From Bryum argenteum (lineage: Eukaryota > Streptophyta > Bryopsida > Bryales > Bryaceae): a stretch of 64,000 nucleotides of DNA. Within the stretch, counting starts at the first letter, position 1, and each line of letters begins with the position of its first letter. Shown here in pieces: positions 35,642-46,720 of the stretch. The notes below the pieces were generated by a model. That model did not search any database. It worked only from the letters and a program-made list of their open reading frames with translations, and was not told the origin of the DNA. The translations under genes and the position numbers were made by a program. The stretch is from contig CM073321.1 of the NCBI GenBank assembly GCA_037043015.1, positions 43,544,420 through 43,608,419 on the forward strand, read 5' to 3'.

Positions 35642-35812
35642 CTCCTCCTTTAAGATACGATCAGTGGTATCTTCATATTCTTCAACATCTACCAACTTCT
35701 CCTTTTGGTCCATCCGCTCCTCGTTCTCAGAACAGTCCTTCAAATCTTTCTCCGTACCATGAAAACTTAAATCATCTACCTCATCGTCCTTGAGACCTTC
35801 ATTACCATCACC
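35642..35812 (-). CDS. Exon 2 of the small acidic/basic gene of element C
   Basis: Bounded by ACTAG|GGTGATG (acceptor) and GAG|GTAAATG (donor), it encodes an acidic peptide (GDGNEGLKDDEVDDLSFHGT, then VDVEEYEDTTDRILKEE). It resembles in charge and position exon 2 of the element A copy (16902-17058). Its exon 1 lies at 55308-55703, about 19.5 kb away, because an insert and element B separate them. The exon identity is by position, charge and splice sites, not by strong sequence identity. Confidence 0.5.
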
Positions 35813-36834
35813 CTAGTAGACAAACATTCAACTTGTCGGATGCCATGTATTCACTTTATCTCCTCTTACACGTTTATTGGTGTAAAACCCGTGTTCAGGT
35901 GACTCGTGTATTGTTCCAGGGATTCTGTAAAGTGACCAAGACAAGTAGTGCTAAAACAACCAAAACCCACAAAAGTTTTTAGTCCCAACTTATATTTTAA
36001 CCTTGCATGGCAAGGGTATCTCTTTGCAAGAGGGATGCACAAAGACTCTTCCCCTTATGTTTACCGTGGCGGAAACTTCCACACTTAGACTCTTTACACA
36101 CACCCACACACTAAGGCACACATTACGACCTCACAACTAATCCGTCCTATCCGTCCGAACTAGCAGGTCACGCAGGCCGTCCTGGTTACCCTATCACCCT
36201 TACTACAATGACAGACTCCAAGAGCTCCGAATCCGGCTAGAAGACGTGTACACGTATTCTGGTCACGTACTGCGTTTGATCCGTCCTCTGAGACTACAGA
36301 GGAACCCAAGTCTGTGGCAGCTGGAGGGCGGATTGGAATCCGGCCTCACACACTATACTCCCAGACCCTTCCAGACCGTAAGTGTTTACCACAGCAGTTT
36401 CCCTCCCTCAGACACCTAGACGAGTCCAAGACACAAGGCACTCAAGAATACGCCCAACCCGACTTCAACTCCACAGAAACGATCTAACAAAGAATCCGGA
36501 TTCCTAACTCCCAACTCATGACCCAACACAGTAGATCCGACTTTCCAAGCACTCAACTGAAAAGGAGACAGGGAAATGATCACACCGAATATGCGCATAA
36601 GAAGGTTCGATTAACACTCAAGCAAGGAATGTTTTAGGTGGCCAAACTCCCACCTATAAGTACTTCTAAGTCAACGACTTAGATACCTAACTGGATTGCG
36701 GCGCCGGCCTACCAGGCCTACTCCTCAAAAAGCGGCACGCATTCCTAAAAAGAAAACACTACACTGGCCTAGGACGGATACCAATCTGACCTCCTAACCC
36801 TGGCCGTCCTCTGACTGCCGGCCTCTAAGACGTC
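35813..36834. other. Non-coding part of a transposon-like insert, left side
   Basis: No gene is recognised. GC content rises from about 36100 on and the words CCGTCC and CCGGCC become frequent, as in the gene to the right. The left boundary of the insert in element C lies somewhere after 35812. I could not find flanking direct or inverted repeats joining this side to 38761-39237. Confidence 0.4.
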
Positions 36835-38760
36835 CTACCTCTTCCTTCGCGAACTGACTCCGTGCTTCGGCCGCTTCAGTGGCGTTGCTGCGATACGTCC
36901 TGCCTTCACTCTCTTACCCGTATCGGTTATTATGTACTCGTCCTCGTTGGAGTTGGTCTCGTCCCCGCTCTTCAACTCTTCTTCTTCGGAGTGCTCGAGG
37001 CCGATGTCGTGAAGCTTCTGGGCTCCGGGGGACTTCTCGTATTCCTCGTCCGTGAGCTTCCTCTTCGCGGTGCGAGTATTCTTGGCCGGAGAGTCTGCTG
37101 GGACGGGTGCGTCTCCCTCCGTCGTCACCTTCGCCTTGCCCTTCGTGTCGGTCGGACTGGAGGGCCCAGCATCCGTCCTCTCCATCCTCATCGGATCCGG
37201 CCGAGGGGTCTTGGCCGGAGTAGAAGTGAAAGCCGGCATGACTACTTCCTTCATCTGCTCCCGGACGGCGTCGAGGAGCACCTTGACTTCAGCGTTGCTC
37301 TTCTCAACCTTTGTTGCGTACGTTTTCGCCGCCAAGAGAAACTTCTTGAAGGTCTCTGCCTTGAATACTTCCGACTCCAGGATTCCGGCCTCGAACAGGT
37401 TCGCCTTCTGCAGCACTTCGGCCGGAACCTCGCAGATCTCGACGAGCTTTACGACCTGCTCGTTTGCCGTGATTACGGCCTGCCTTCCGACCAGGAGTTC
37501 TTCCTCCCATCCTCTGACCGTCTCGCGAAGACGTCTATTCTCCAGGATCAGCTTGGTCACTTGTTTCTCTATCTGTCGGAACTGCTCCTCGTCCGGCTTG
37601 GATTCCCACTTCTGTTTCACCTCTAATAACGTCTTCACCCCAACCTCTTGGCATAGCTTCGCCAGCAGTCCTTGGCAGAAGAAATACTGGCACCTGGCTT
37701 CCGTGAAGTGGTGCCATGCTCGCCTCATGGGATCCGGGTGATTGGCGGACGGACTGAGAGGTGGGGGAAGTCTGGGGTCGTTCGGATTCATGGGGTTCTC
37801 CCAATCGGCCGTAACTTCCGCTTCATCCACCGGCCTCGAGGGTTGTCCCCCCTCAGTCTGAGTTCCGGCCTCGGTCGGGTTCGTAGGAGGGGACGGGGAC
37901 GGAAGAATGATTACCTCTGGACCTGTCCGCGGTGGGGTTGCCTCTCGAGCCGGCTCTTCTGGCGCGTCCGGTGGGACGTCCCCGTCGTCTGATCCGACCT
38001 CGTCCTCCTCCTCGTCCGAGTACACGGCTTTGCTGTCCGCGCTCTCCTCCGACTCGAACACTCCGTTGTTTTGTGACGACAGCGCGATCTCGTAATTCGA
38101 CTCCTCCTCCTCCGTCAGCACCTCCTCCTTCTTCTACAAGTGGTAAAAGAAGGAAGTAATAGGGCTAGGACGGGTTTTACCTACATTCGCCGCGAGCCGG
38201 GCGACCAAATCGCAAATGATCATCCCCCAGTCGACCTCCCGTTTGCGGCGCAGGGACCCCAGGACGGTGTTGGCCAGCCGTACGGTTATGCGATGCGGCT
38301 TCTCTCCGTGGATGATCGGTGCCAAGAACTTGATGATGGCGCGCTCCCTCGGATCCTTGCAGTCCTCCACCGAGTAGCTGTTGTTCTTGTGCGGACTCTT
38401 GTGGAACGCCCTCTTCGCCCATTTGTGTTTCCGGCCGCACAACCCTACTCCGCTGTTTACGGTCAGGCCGTAAACAGCTCTCCAGTGGTCGGCCGTCCAG
38501 GAAGCCGGCTTCCCTCTAACCGTCCCCTCGAACTGGTTTGGCGCGCCGACCTTGATCTCGCGCACCATCTCCGCGTCGCGCAAACCCCAGGGCGTATCCA
38601 GCAGGCCGGCTAATCCCATCTTCTCGAGATCCTCCGTCAAGGGCTTCTTCTCGTCCTCATCGATCGGAATGCACGGTGATACTAGCTTGATGGAGATTTT
38701 CAGCTCCTCCTGCTCCTGAGCGGAGGCGGACGCCGTTCCTGCCATAGGAAAGAAATGCAA
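36835..38760 (-). pseudogene. Plant transposon-associated protein, one in-frame stop
   Basis: A 642-codon frame from Met at 38760 interrupted by a single TAG at 38131-38133 (FFYHL*KKEE). The N-terminal part (VRLANTVLGSLRRKREVDWG, MIICDLVARLAANVG) resembles the 'putative plant transposon protein' family (Transposase_32-like). The C-terminal part is acidic, Pro-rich, with a coiled-coil-prone stretch (FRQIEKQVTKLILENRRLRE), and ends in a basic tail (KHGVSSRRKR). It is GC-rich and far less decayed than its surroundings, suggesting a later arrival. The stop could be a mutation or a readthrough site. The family call is by resemblance only; it could be the gag-like ORF of a non-autonomous retroelement. 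Confidence 0.5.
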
Positions 38761-39237
38761 GAGGAAATACAGAGTGGCCGGGCTGAGATCGGCCAGTGGG
38801 CCGGATCGGAGCTAAGAGACGGAAGGGAGAAGACGGAAGGCAAGGCGCAAGACGACAAAGGGCGCAGAAAGCGAGGAGGCAGGTGACGACAAGGGCGCAC
38901 GGGTGGCCTTTTATCGATGGAGCCGGAGTTAAGTCCGACCATCATGACTTGGTCCGCCGCCATCATTGTCCTCTCCGTACGGAGTCGCCTTCTAGATTTC
39001 TCGCCATTATTAAATTCTTCGCCACTCCGTCCTTCACCTGCCGTCATAACTCCCACTCCGGCCTCTGACAGCACGTCCTAGCCGTACGGTGACAGAGTAC
39101 GGATTGGCAAATCCGTCCTTCTTAATACAAACTAGATTTTAACTAATACGCTTATTTGTAAAAACGTAATTGCCTTATAGTATATGGCTTAGCAAATACA
39201 TAGGTCGGATTCTAGACTCTATACTTATTCTTAATGC
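38761..39237. other. Insert flank and element C sequence left of element B
   Basis: No gene is seen. The GC-rich part to about 39115 is probably the 5' region of the preceding gene. The AT-rich part after it (CTTAATACAAACTAG onward) is probably element C intron sequence leading to the B insertion site. Confidence 0.4.
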
Positions 39238-39247
39238 GCATTAGAAC
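39238..39247. repeat. Target-site duplication of element B, left copy
   Basis: GCATTAGAAC here is repeated exactly at 55203-55212. The preceding base is C on both sides, so 11 bp is possible; 10 bp makes the two termini symmetrical. Confidence 0.88.
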
Positions 39248-39315
39248 GGGGAATGTAGAGGCGTGAGCGTAGAGCGTAGAGCGTAGAGCGGTGAGCGGTG
39301 AGCGTAGAGCGGTGA
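39248..39315. repeat. Left terminus of element B
   Basis: After GGGGAATGTAGAGGCGT come seven heptads: GAGCGTA three times, GAGCGGT twice, GAGCGTA, GAGCGGT. Then follows GACGGGA and a T-rich stretch. The heptads are candidate transposase-binding sites. Confidence 0.85.
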
Positions 39316-40276
39316 CGGGACAATTTTGACTATTTTTTAACAATTTTTTTTCAAAGTAAAGTACCCTATTACCACTTAATTTTTTACTGTACTATTTTAA
39401 AATGTCTATTTTTAGGGGTTATGGTCCCTAATTCCGTGGTGTTGGGTCTACTTTAAATGTGGGTCCCACCTTGCAAGAATATTTCATTTGTATTATCTTG
39501 AAGATTTTATGTGAATATATTGAAAGTAGGGCTAATGTCATCATATTGATGAACGTGTGAAATGGAGGCATGACGATTTAAAGGTTATATTGAACATATG
39601 ATTTAGGTTATTATTAAACTTGTTTTTGGATTTACGGTCTAGGGATAAAGTAGGGCTGACGTCATCATGGCGAAAGCAAAGAAATCCCTCTAGATCTATA
39701 CTTCATCCTTGGATAGTTGCCTCTTTGTGTAACGCCACCGCTCCCACGATCCCGGCAAGGAATATTGCGCATGTTGGTAATCGTCTCCGATAAAGGAAAA
39801 ATATAAATGGCAATGGAATATATAATCCAAATATCGATAATAGAAACTGTCTCATCGTTTACTCTAATGTAGTGGATGGATTAGACATAACGATGGCATA
39901 GCGAAGGTCCGGGTTCGATCCCCATCGGGCTCGTTTGAGCATCGCGTAGCGTAAAAGGCAGCTATCCTGAGCTAATAGGGACAAAATATAAGCTCCTGTA
40001 GACATTGACAAATTTAGGGAAGCATTGACCTATAAGAATCGGTATACATTTTAGAATTTTAAATGTCATTTAAAATAGTGGGGTATAACAAGTGAATCCA
40101 ACATATAGATTGAGATGTAATTGGACTTTGAAAATTTTCAATACGGTTTAAGGCAAAGACACATATATGTAAAATAATGTAAAACATATGAAAAGTAATG
40201 ACTTGTAGGGTAAGGCAACTCATGAGAGTTGGCCCTACATAGTCATCTCTGAAATAGAAAACAAAAAATAAACACA
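39316..40276. other. Left arm of element B, non-coding
   Basis: AT-rich, matching the left arm of C in scattered words (CCCTATTACCACT, AGGGCTGACGTCATCAT against AGGGCTGACATCATCAA). It contains the tRNA/SINE-like module and ends at the 3' end of the ParB-methylase-like gene. Confidence 0.6.
39865..39975 (+). repeat. tRNA/SINE-like module in the left arm of B
   Basis: TAGTGGATGGATTAGACA (A-box-like) is followed by GGTCCGGGTTCGATCCCC with a near-perfect B box at 39911-39922. Then come GGGCTCGTTTGAGCATCG and GCAGCTATCCTGAGCTAA. The same series occurs in C at 25460-25550. It is not a complete cloverleaf, so it is a tRNA-derived or SINE-like relic and not a tRNA gene. Confidence 0.6.
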
Positions 40277-40561
40277 CTACGATGAAGGTGAAGCACCATT
40301 AAAATGGTGGTCACACTGATCTGCCTCTAAATCAATGTATCTAAGCACACCAGCTCTAAAGCGTCTTCGTGAAGCATTCGGTACAGGAGGAGTTGGAGCC
40401 GCGACGAAAGCTCGAGCTACATGCTCCGCATAAGAGGGTAGAACATGTGTGGGAGGTGGGCTATTGATGAGATGAGCGTTTTGGGTCAAGTGTCTTGAGA
40501 TGCCTGCATAGCTAAATAATCATAACCAGTCAATGTTCTGATTGTAGTACAGACTTTGAAA

Positions 40562-41600
40562 TCACAAAAAGTCAATGAATTGAATTGAGTACACACCAAT
40601 ATAAGTGCGAGGTTTCTTCAGATACGGTTCATCGGAGTCGTAATCGTCACCAGAGGCTGATTCCCCACTCTCTTCTTCCAACGGTTTAGGGTGTTTGAAG
40701 GTCGCCAAAAGCCCATCGAAGATCTCCTCATCTGCCTCAAAAGCAATGAGGTGACGATTGGAGCGTGCACATGCGATGATTGAAGCACCTGCACATTTGA
40801 AAATCCACATGAGTATTGAAAATATGAGTATGCAATGACTTATAAATGGGTAATCAAATTTTTACCCGCTTAGCGGCCGAAGTCAAACACGATTCCCCCA
40901 TCGTCCGTAAGGCAATCCACGGCTAATCGCAAAAACGACGGATCCTTCTCTCGCGCGCGCCACGGCTTCCCGTTAGTGCGGTAGGTAATGGAACTCGCGT
41001 CAAGAAAGTTATCGACCATGTCATCCTCGTCGGGTATGATCGCGACTCTGCGTATGCTTGCGCCCGTCGTATGTTGAACATCTTCACGAAGTCCTTCCGA
41101 GCATAGACCTTGATGGTAAAGTTATGGGTCCGCAATAAGCAATTCGATATTCGTAAAACGTAATGTTGAATTGAGAGATAAAATCAAGTGCGAAATTCGA
41201 AGAATACCTCTCTTGCGTTAGCGCCTGTGTCTAACCAAAGGAAGGGGTTATAGGCCCACCACTCATGCACAAGCCGGAAATTGTAAGTACTAGCACGATC
41301 GTGTAGGATGCGGTCAATTTTGACGTCCTTGGGGTGCATAATTAGGATAGTCCCAAGGTCCGTCAAATGGTATGAGGCAAAGACAAACACGGACTCAAGT
41401 AATACGAAGCACGCTTGTTCCAGAGAGGAGGCGCATCCGGCGAGACATTAAGCACGGGCAAGTTCTCGGGAACATCCGCAAAGATAAGGTCAATCCCGGG
41501 ATGTTTGGGCACATCTCCATCTTTTCGCAAGGGTAGTCCCTACCCTTTCCAATCTGTGAATTAGACACAAAGTAATCGAAACCAATAAAATGAGGATAGA
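40562..41600 (-). other. Exons encoding the beta-class-like DNA methyltransferase fold (element B)
   Basis: In gene order: PGIDLIFADVPENLP (motif IV position, normally D-L-I-x-x-D-P-P-Y), FVFASYHLTDLGTILIMHPK (typical strand-helix after motif IV), and EWWAYNPF. These are followed by KDPSFLRLAVDCLTDDGGIV, FDFG (motif I, normally D-P-F-x-G-x-G), and ACARSNRHLIAFEADEEIFD (typical R-x-I-x-x-E-x-D-E). Motif IV before motif I is the beta-class order. The acidic tail after it is element-specific. The key catalytic D-P-P-Y is changed to D-V-P-E (D-A-P-E in C), so N-methylation activity is doubtful even in an undamaged gene. Confidence 0.6.
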
Positions 41601-43903
41601 GTAACTTCAAGACAAAAACGATTCATAGTTAGAGAGGATTTACCTTCTTGATGTGTTGAACCATAGCCGAATAGCATCAACCCGGCCCAAGAAGACCCTT
41701 TGTAGACTCGCTCAACCAAGGCCGTTGTGTCTCCTTTCTCAAGGAACATAGGGAGCGTCACCGTTATAGGAGAAGAGGAACTACTACCCACATTTTTGGG
41801 AAAAACTATGGGACGCATGGGTCCATTAGATTGCGTCGGTCCATGTGAGAGGAGACTCACGAGGGGCCGACGACGAAGGAGGAGTAGATCTCACATTCGA
41901 AACCCCACCCTCGAGGCTTGTATCCACCTCGACCATGCCTTTCAGGCAGAACTGCCTGCCTATCCGAGGCAACAGGACCTCTTACACCACACCCAGCGTT
42001 GTTGACAACCGTCCCCTGCGAAGCTTGTGTCATTTCAACCTCCCTTTGAACTGCAATGCATACAAAAGCGCACATGTTACATAAATAACAAAGTACAACT
42101 AGAGTAACATACATACATTTCAATCTACAACACCTGCAAGCTCATCGAGAATGGGAACATCTCCATGCCCTCCCTCGTCGTCTTCGTCATTGTCTTCGTG
42201 CTCTTCCACCTCCTCTTCTTGTTCTTCCTCTTCTGGCTCAGGGGTATGCTCATTTCTGCGACGTTTCCGGCTGCCACCTGCAGTACCTCTATCTTTTGGT
42301 GCAGCGAGGGGGGGTGGTGGTGGAGCGCCTGGAAGCATGTAGAAGTCGTCGTCATCATCATCAACTCAGAGTGCTACAGAGCGGCGTCGACCGATTCCGC
42401 TATCAGACAAGATGCTTCTCTTCGTTGTGAACATGGTGGGTTTGAGACTCTAGAAACCAACCACCAGTCAACAGTAAAGCCATCTTGAACCGTTGCCTCT
42501 GATCATTCGAAAAAATCGACCTCGGTTTCTTCTTCAAGCAAGGGATTTGGAATTCAGACGGAATGCCCACTGGAGCGAGACCACCCTTAGCAACGAGCTC
42601 GTGTTTGAGATACCTACAAAGAGTAAAAACAATTAGAAACACTTTTCTGAATATAATATTCAGAAAATTGACAATACAGAACGGCGTGGTCAAACCTGAA
42701 CATCAATCGCTTCTTAGTTTGAGCACCTCCGCCAATCTTGTCGATGTGGGAGCCTTTAATGACCTTAGGGCTGGCTTTGGGCCCCAAATAAGCATCGAAT
42801 GCCTTATCCCATAAAAGAAGACGCCATTTTTCGACGTACTCTTCGGGCATCAAAATGGCGTCAATGTTCGGGATGTGGGGATTCTCTTGTTTGAAGAACT
42901 TGTCCACCTCCTCCTTCAGATACGTCGCTAACTGTGGACAACAAGTGAAGTTAGTAAAAATCAGGAAAAATGGGTATGGTCATATCGGTGTAACGAATGT
43001 GATTGAGTGCATATGTAGTACCTGAGACCACAAGGCAGCACGGGCAAGCCATGCCTCCAACACCCTGTCTTTCATCTCGACCGGGTCCGGAAAGCGAACA
43101 CTCCGTCGGAATGCCGGAGTGTTGTTCCACCAACGAAGCCACATGGTTTTCACTTCCTTCGAAACGTTGGTGGTGGCGACCTTCTGGAGGCGCTCCAGAG
43201 ACATCTCGGGATCCTTTTGACGACTATAATGAAGATTGATCTACATCAAATTACAAGAAAGAGATTAAGAAATATAACAGAGGGATGTGGAGAACGAAAT
43301 TGAGAGATAGAAGTAAGATAGGTCGAGTGAATTCATACCTCTTGCTCAAAAGCTTTTCCTAACTCGGGATTAGCAATGGCAAGCATTTTGTCGAAATCTT
43401 TCGTCGGATTCGTTTAACCTCGCTTTGAGAGCATCGTCCATGGCCGTCCAAACTCCTTGCGCAGATCCTCTCTCGTCGACGAGAGTGTCCTCGTAGTATT
43501 GGGCTTGGGCTTCGTCGGCGACTTTAGCACATTGCCTCGGACAATCAAAGAACTCATGTTGGATAAAGTAAAAACTCAATTTAAAACGAATTCATACAAA
43601 AGATATGCAAAATGACCCACCGCATAGAGGAACTTTATGAAGACGTCTTTAGTAACGAAGTACCAAGTCCGCCTCGACTTATCTTTTGCGGTGTAACAGT
43701 ACTTCCAGTCCTCAGCAGAGATGAGGGGTTTCCATTCTTCTAGTGGCATCTTGCCAAACTTGCGCATGCGTTGCAACCTCGATGGCAGGCTATCTTCAAC
43801 ATGATCATGCTCTGTGGACCTGTTGATGAGGTTAGTACAAAATATATGTAAATTGTGTAAAAAATACTACAGCCAAGGAAAAATAATACAAAATCGAACT
43901 CAC

Positions 43904-44949
43904 CAGTTGATATCATTCATCGCGTCGATAAGTACTTTGTATTCTGCACGTCCGTCAAGGACAATGCAGTCGACAAAGAAATACCAATCAGGGTCATCTC
44001 TGCGCATTTGCTCAATGTACCGCATCCAAGCAGTAACGCGATGATTCCCCTCGTAGACGTAGAAGTATTTGCCACTGAATTGGCAAAGGTCCGGATCGGC
44101 TTGCAATGAGACTTCGAAGCGATCATTGGCCGCTTTCCAATGAGGGTTATTCCAAACGGCATCATCGTCCTTTACCAACCGCTGCTTACCGTTCTTGCTG
44201 AAGGGGGAAACATAAAGAACACGATCGCCCTCTCTGTATCCTTTGACAAACTCGTTTGCCAACTTGCAAACATCTGTTTCAATGATAGGACGTACCTTGG
44301 GGTAACACGAGAGGCGACAGAGGGGAATTCGAAGTCGAGATTTTTCAACTGGTTTGATACGCAATCTGGATATAGTGTTGATTGAGTTTCCCTTTTGTTG
44401 AGCGCGTAACTCGTCAGCGCTCCACATAGGATCCATCTCTGCCAAATGACTTGGCATTTCAACAACCCCAACCTCCAAAGTATCTGGGAGAGAAGGAGAT
44501 TCCCTCGCAGATCTTGCAGTTGGAGACGCAGCTACCGTAAATGTGTTCATCTCGTCAACTGCATCAATGTCGCGCAAACACTGTGTACCCCGAACAATCT
44601 CTTGAATGTCATCGTCATCGTCTTCGGCAATTGGAGATTGAGATATGAGTTGGCGGCTTGGGGAGATAGTCAGTGGCAAACATGACTGCTGTTCCGCGTC
44701 ACAACCGTCAGTTGTTGCCATGTTGGTGGGATCGGTCTCAGATGACAGCGGGGCAATCGAGAGAGGGGTCACAGGAGCAGTCAATGTTGATTGAACGTAG
44801 TCGGTGTTAGTATCTATAGTAGCAGCTGGAAGTGCTCGAACCACCGTGCGTTTAACCTCTACATCTAAGACTCTAGTTCGCGTGCAAGACGTAGCACTAT
44901 CGCTCTCAGATTCCACAGAAGAGAACTCCGGCTCGATGTCAATCGACTC
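43904..44949 (-). other. Exon encoding the ParB/sulfiredoxin-like domain (element B)
   Basis: A 348-codon uninterrupted exon between TTGTAG|GAGTCG and CAACTG|GTGAGT; the donor splits the Trp codon after NDIN. The first half is Ser/Thr/acidic linker. From about residue 195 comes IKPVEKSRLRIPLCRLSCYP, KVRPIIETDVCKLANEF, and then KYFYVYEGNHRVTAWMRYIE, DWYFFVDCIVLDG and VLIDAMNDINW. The order 'short basic strand, KVRP-I---V--L, then Y-V-EGNHR--A' follows the ParB/Srx fold, whose signature is a G-x-H/N-R motif before a helix. In C the same exon has EGNHRLTASM. The fold assignment is by motif and should be confirmed by profile or structure prediction. Confidence 0.6.
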
Positions 44950-45234
44950 CTACAAAAGCAAACACAACAAAAATTCAGAGCGTTAGTATATTCACAAGGA
45001 GATGAGAGAAAAGAGATTAATGTTAATATTGAAATGATAAGAGGTGTAGATATGAATCACCTAATATTCTCCTACTTTCAGATACAAACGCTATACGTGG
45101 ATATATATTTATCTTCCACATATTAACCAGAGAGAGGATAAGGTAGTTAGGGTCAATGTCCCTGCGAATTCTGACTACACATTCGAACAAGGATCCACGA
45201 GCAGAATCCATGCCTGCAGATCACTTTCATTTCA

Positions 45235-46720
45235 ATCAGATGGCAAGGAAGTTTCGTTGACGAAACTGCTCCAGGTGACCTGCTTCACGAGCCCCGCTAC
45301 TACAGCGCTCCCTAAAAGTCTACAAAGCTGCGAATTGCGACATGCATTCATACCGTCCATCCCAGCCACCTTCTTGAGGGCTCCGAGCAAGGTACATTCG
45401 TTGACGAAGGTGCTCGAGGTGAGATGGTTCAAGAGGCCGTTACAACATGCAGACAGCGCTCGCTGAGAGTACGATTATGCGAATTCGGCGAAGGGAAGAC
45501 AACACTCTACCAGCCAGCTTCTAATAGGCTCCGAGCCAGGGAGTTTCGTTGACGAAAGTGCTCATCATGAGCCGGTTCACTAAGCAGGAAGCTCACGAGA
45601 CAGCGCCGCCGTAGTCTACGTCTTCGGCATGCATTCAAACGAGAGAATCCAGCCAACATCTACAAGTCTCCAAGCAGATCTTGCACACCCTACTCACAAT
45701 TACCGAACGTGGTTTCCTCGAACATATTCTAAGCACACCGATTACAAGGATTAGAATTGCGGAGCAAGGTAGTTTCGTTGACGAAACTGCTCGAGGTGAC
45801 CTGCTTCGCGAGGCCGCTACTACACAGCGCTCCCTAAAAGTCTACGAGGCTGCGAACTGCGACGTACATTCATACCGTCCATCCCAGCCACCTTCTTGAA
45901 GGCACCGAGCAAGGTACATTCGTTGACGAAGGTGCTCGAGGTGAGATGGTTCAAGAAGCCGTTACAACATGCAGACAGCGCTCGCTGAGAGTATGCAAAT
46001 GCAAATTCAGCGGAGGAAAAACAAAACTCTCCCGGCCAGTTTCTAATAGGCTCCGAGCCAGGGAGTTTCGTTGACGAAAGTGCTCATCATGAGCCGGTTC
46101 ACAAGGCAGGAAGCTCAGAGACAGCGCCCGCCCAGAGTCTACGAATTCGGCATGCATTCATACGAGAGGGTCCAGCCATCATCTACAAGTCTCCAAGCAG
46201 ATCTTGCACACCCTACTCACAATTACAGAACGTGGTTTCCACGAACATATTCTAAGCACACCGATCACAAGGATTAGAATTGCGGAGCAAGGTAGTTTCG
46301 TTGACGAAACTGCTCGAGGTGACCTGCTTCACGAGCCCGCTACTACACAGCGCTCCCTAAAAGTCTACGAGGCTGCAAATTGCGACGTACATTCATACCG
46401 TCCATCTCAGCCACTTTATTAAGGGCTCCGAGCAAGGTACATTCGTTGACGAAGGTGCTCGAGGTGAGATGGTTCAAGAGGCCGTTACAACATGCAGACA
46501 GCGCTCGCTGAGAGTACGAGAATGCGAATTCGGCAATGGAAATACAAAACTCTCCCAGCCAGCTTCTAATAGGCTCCGAGCCAGGGAGTTTCGTTGACGA
46601 GAGTGCTCATCATGAGCCGGTTCACAAGGCAAGAAGCTCACGAGAAAAAGCCCGCTCAAAGTCTACGAATTCGGCATGCATTCGAACGAGAGGATCCAGC
46701 CAACATCTACAGGGTTCCGA
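45235..46720. repeat. Tandem array, about 520-bp unit, three copies (element B)
   Basis: The word GCAAGG-(T)A-GTTTCGTTGACGAAACTGCTC recurs near 45243, 45764 and 46287, a period of 520-523 bp. Within each unit two more hairpin variants occur: GAGTTTCGTTGACGAAAGTG near 45541, 46063 and 46586, and ACATTCGTTGACGAAGGTGC near 45388, 45912 and 46440. The array occupies the same place as the unrelated 425-bp array in C, in the presumed 5' intron of the ParB-methylase-like gene. Confidence 0.88.

Noticed and set aside
35813..39237. An LTR retrotransposon with flanking LTRs around the 36835-38760 gene
   Set aside because: I compared both flanks for direct and inverted repeats and found none longer than short GC-rich words.
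39865..39975. A functional tRNA gene
   Set aside because: There is a good B box but I could not pair an acceptor stem or a full cloverleaf, and the sequence continues into a conserved non-tRNA stretch.
40277..44949. Bacterial or phage contamination as the source of the ParB-methylase sequence
   Set aside because: The gene has spliceosomal introns, lies between inverted termini with a target duplication, and a diverged second copy sits in the related element C.
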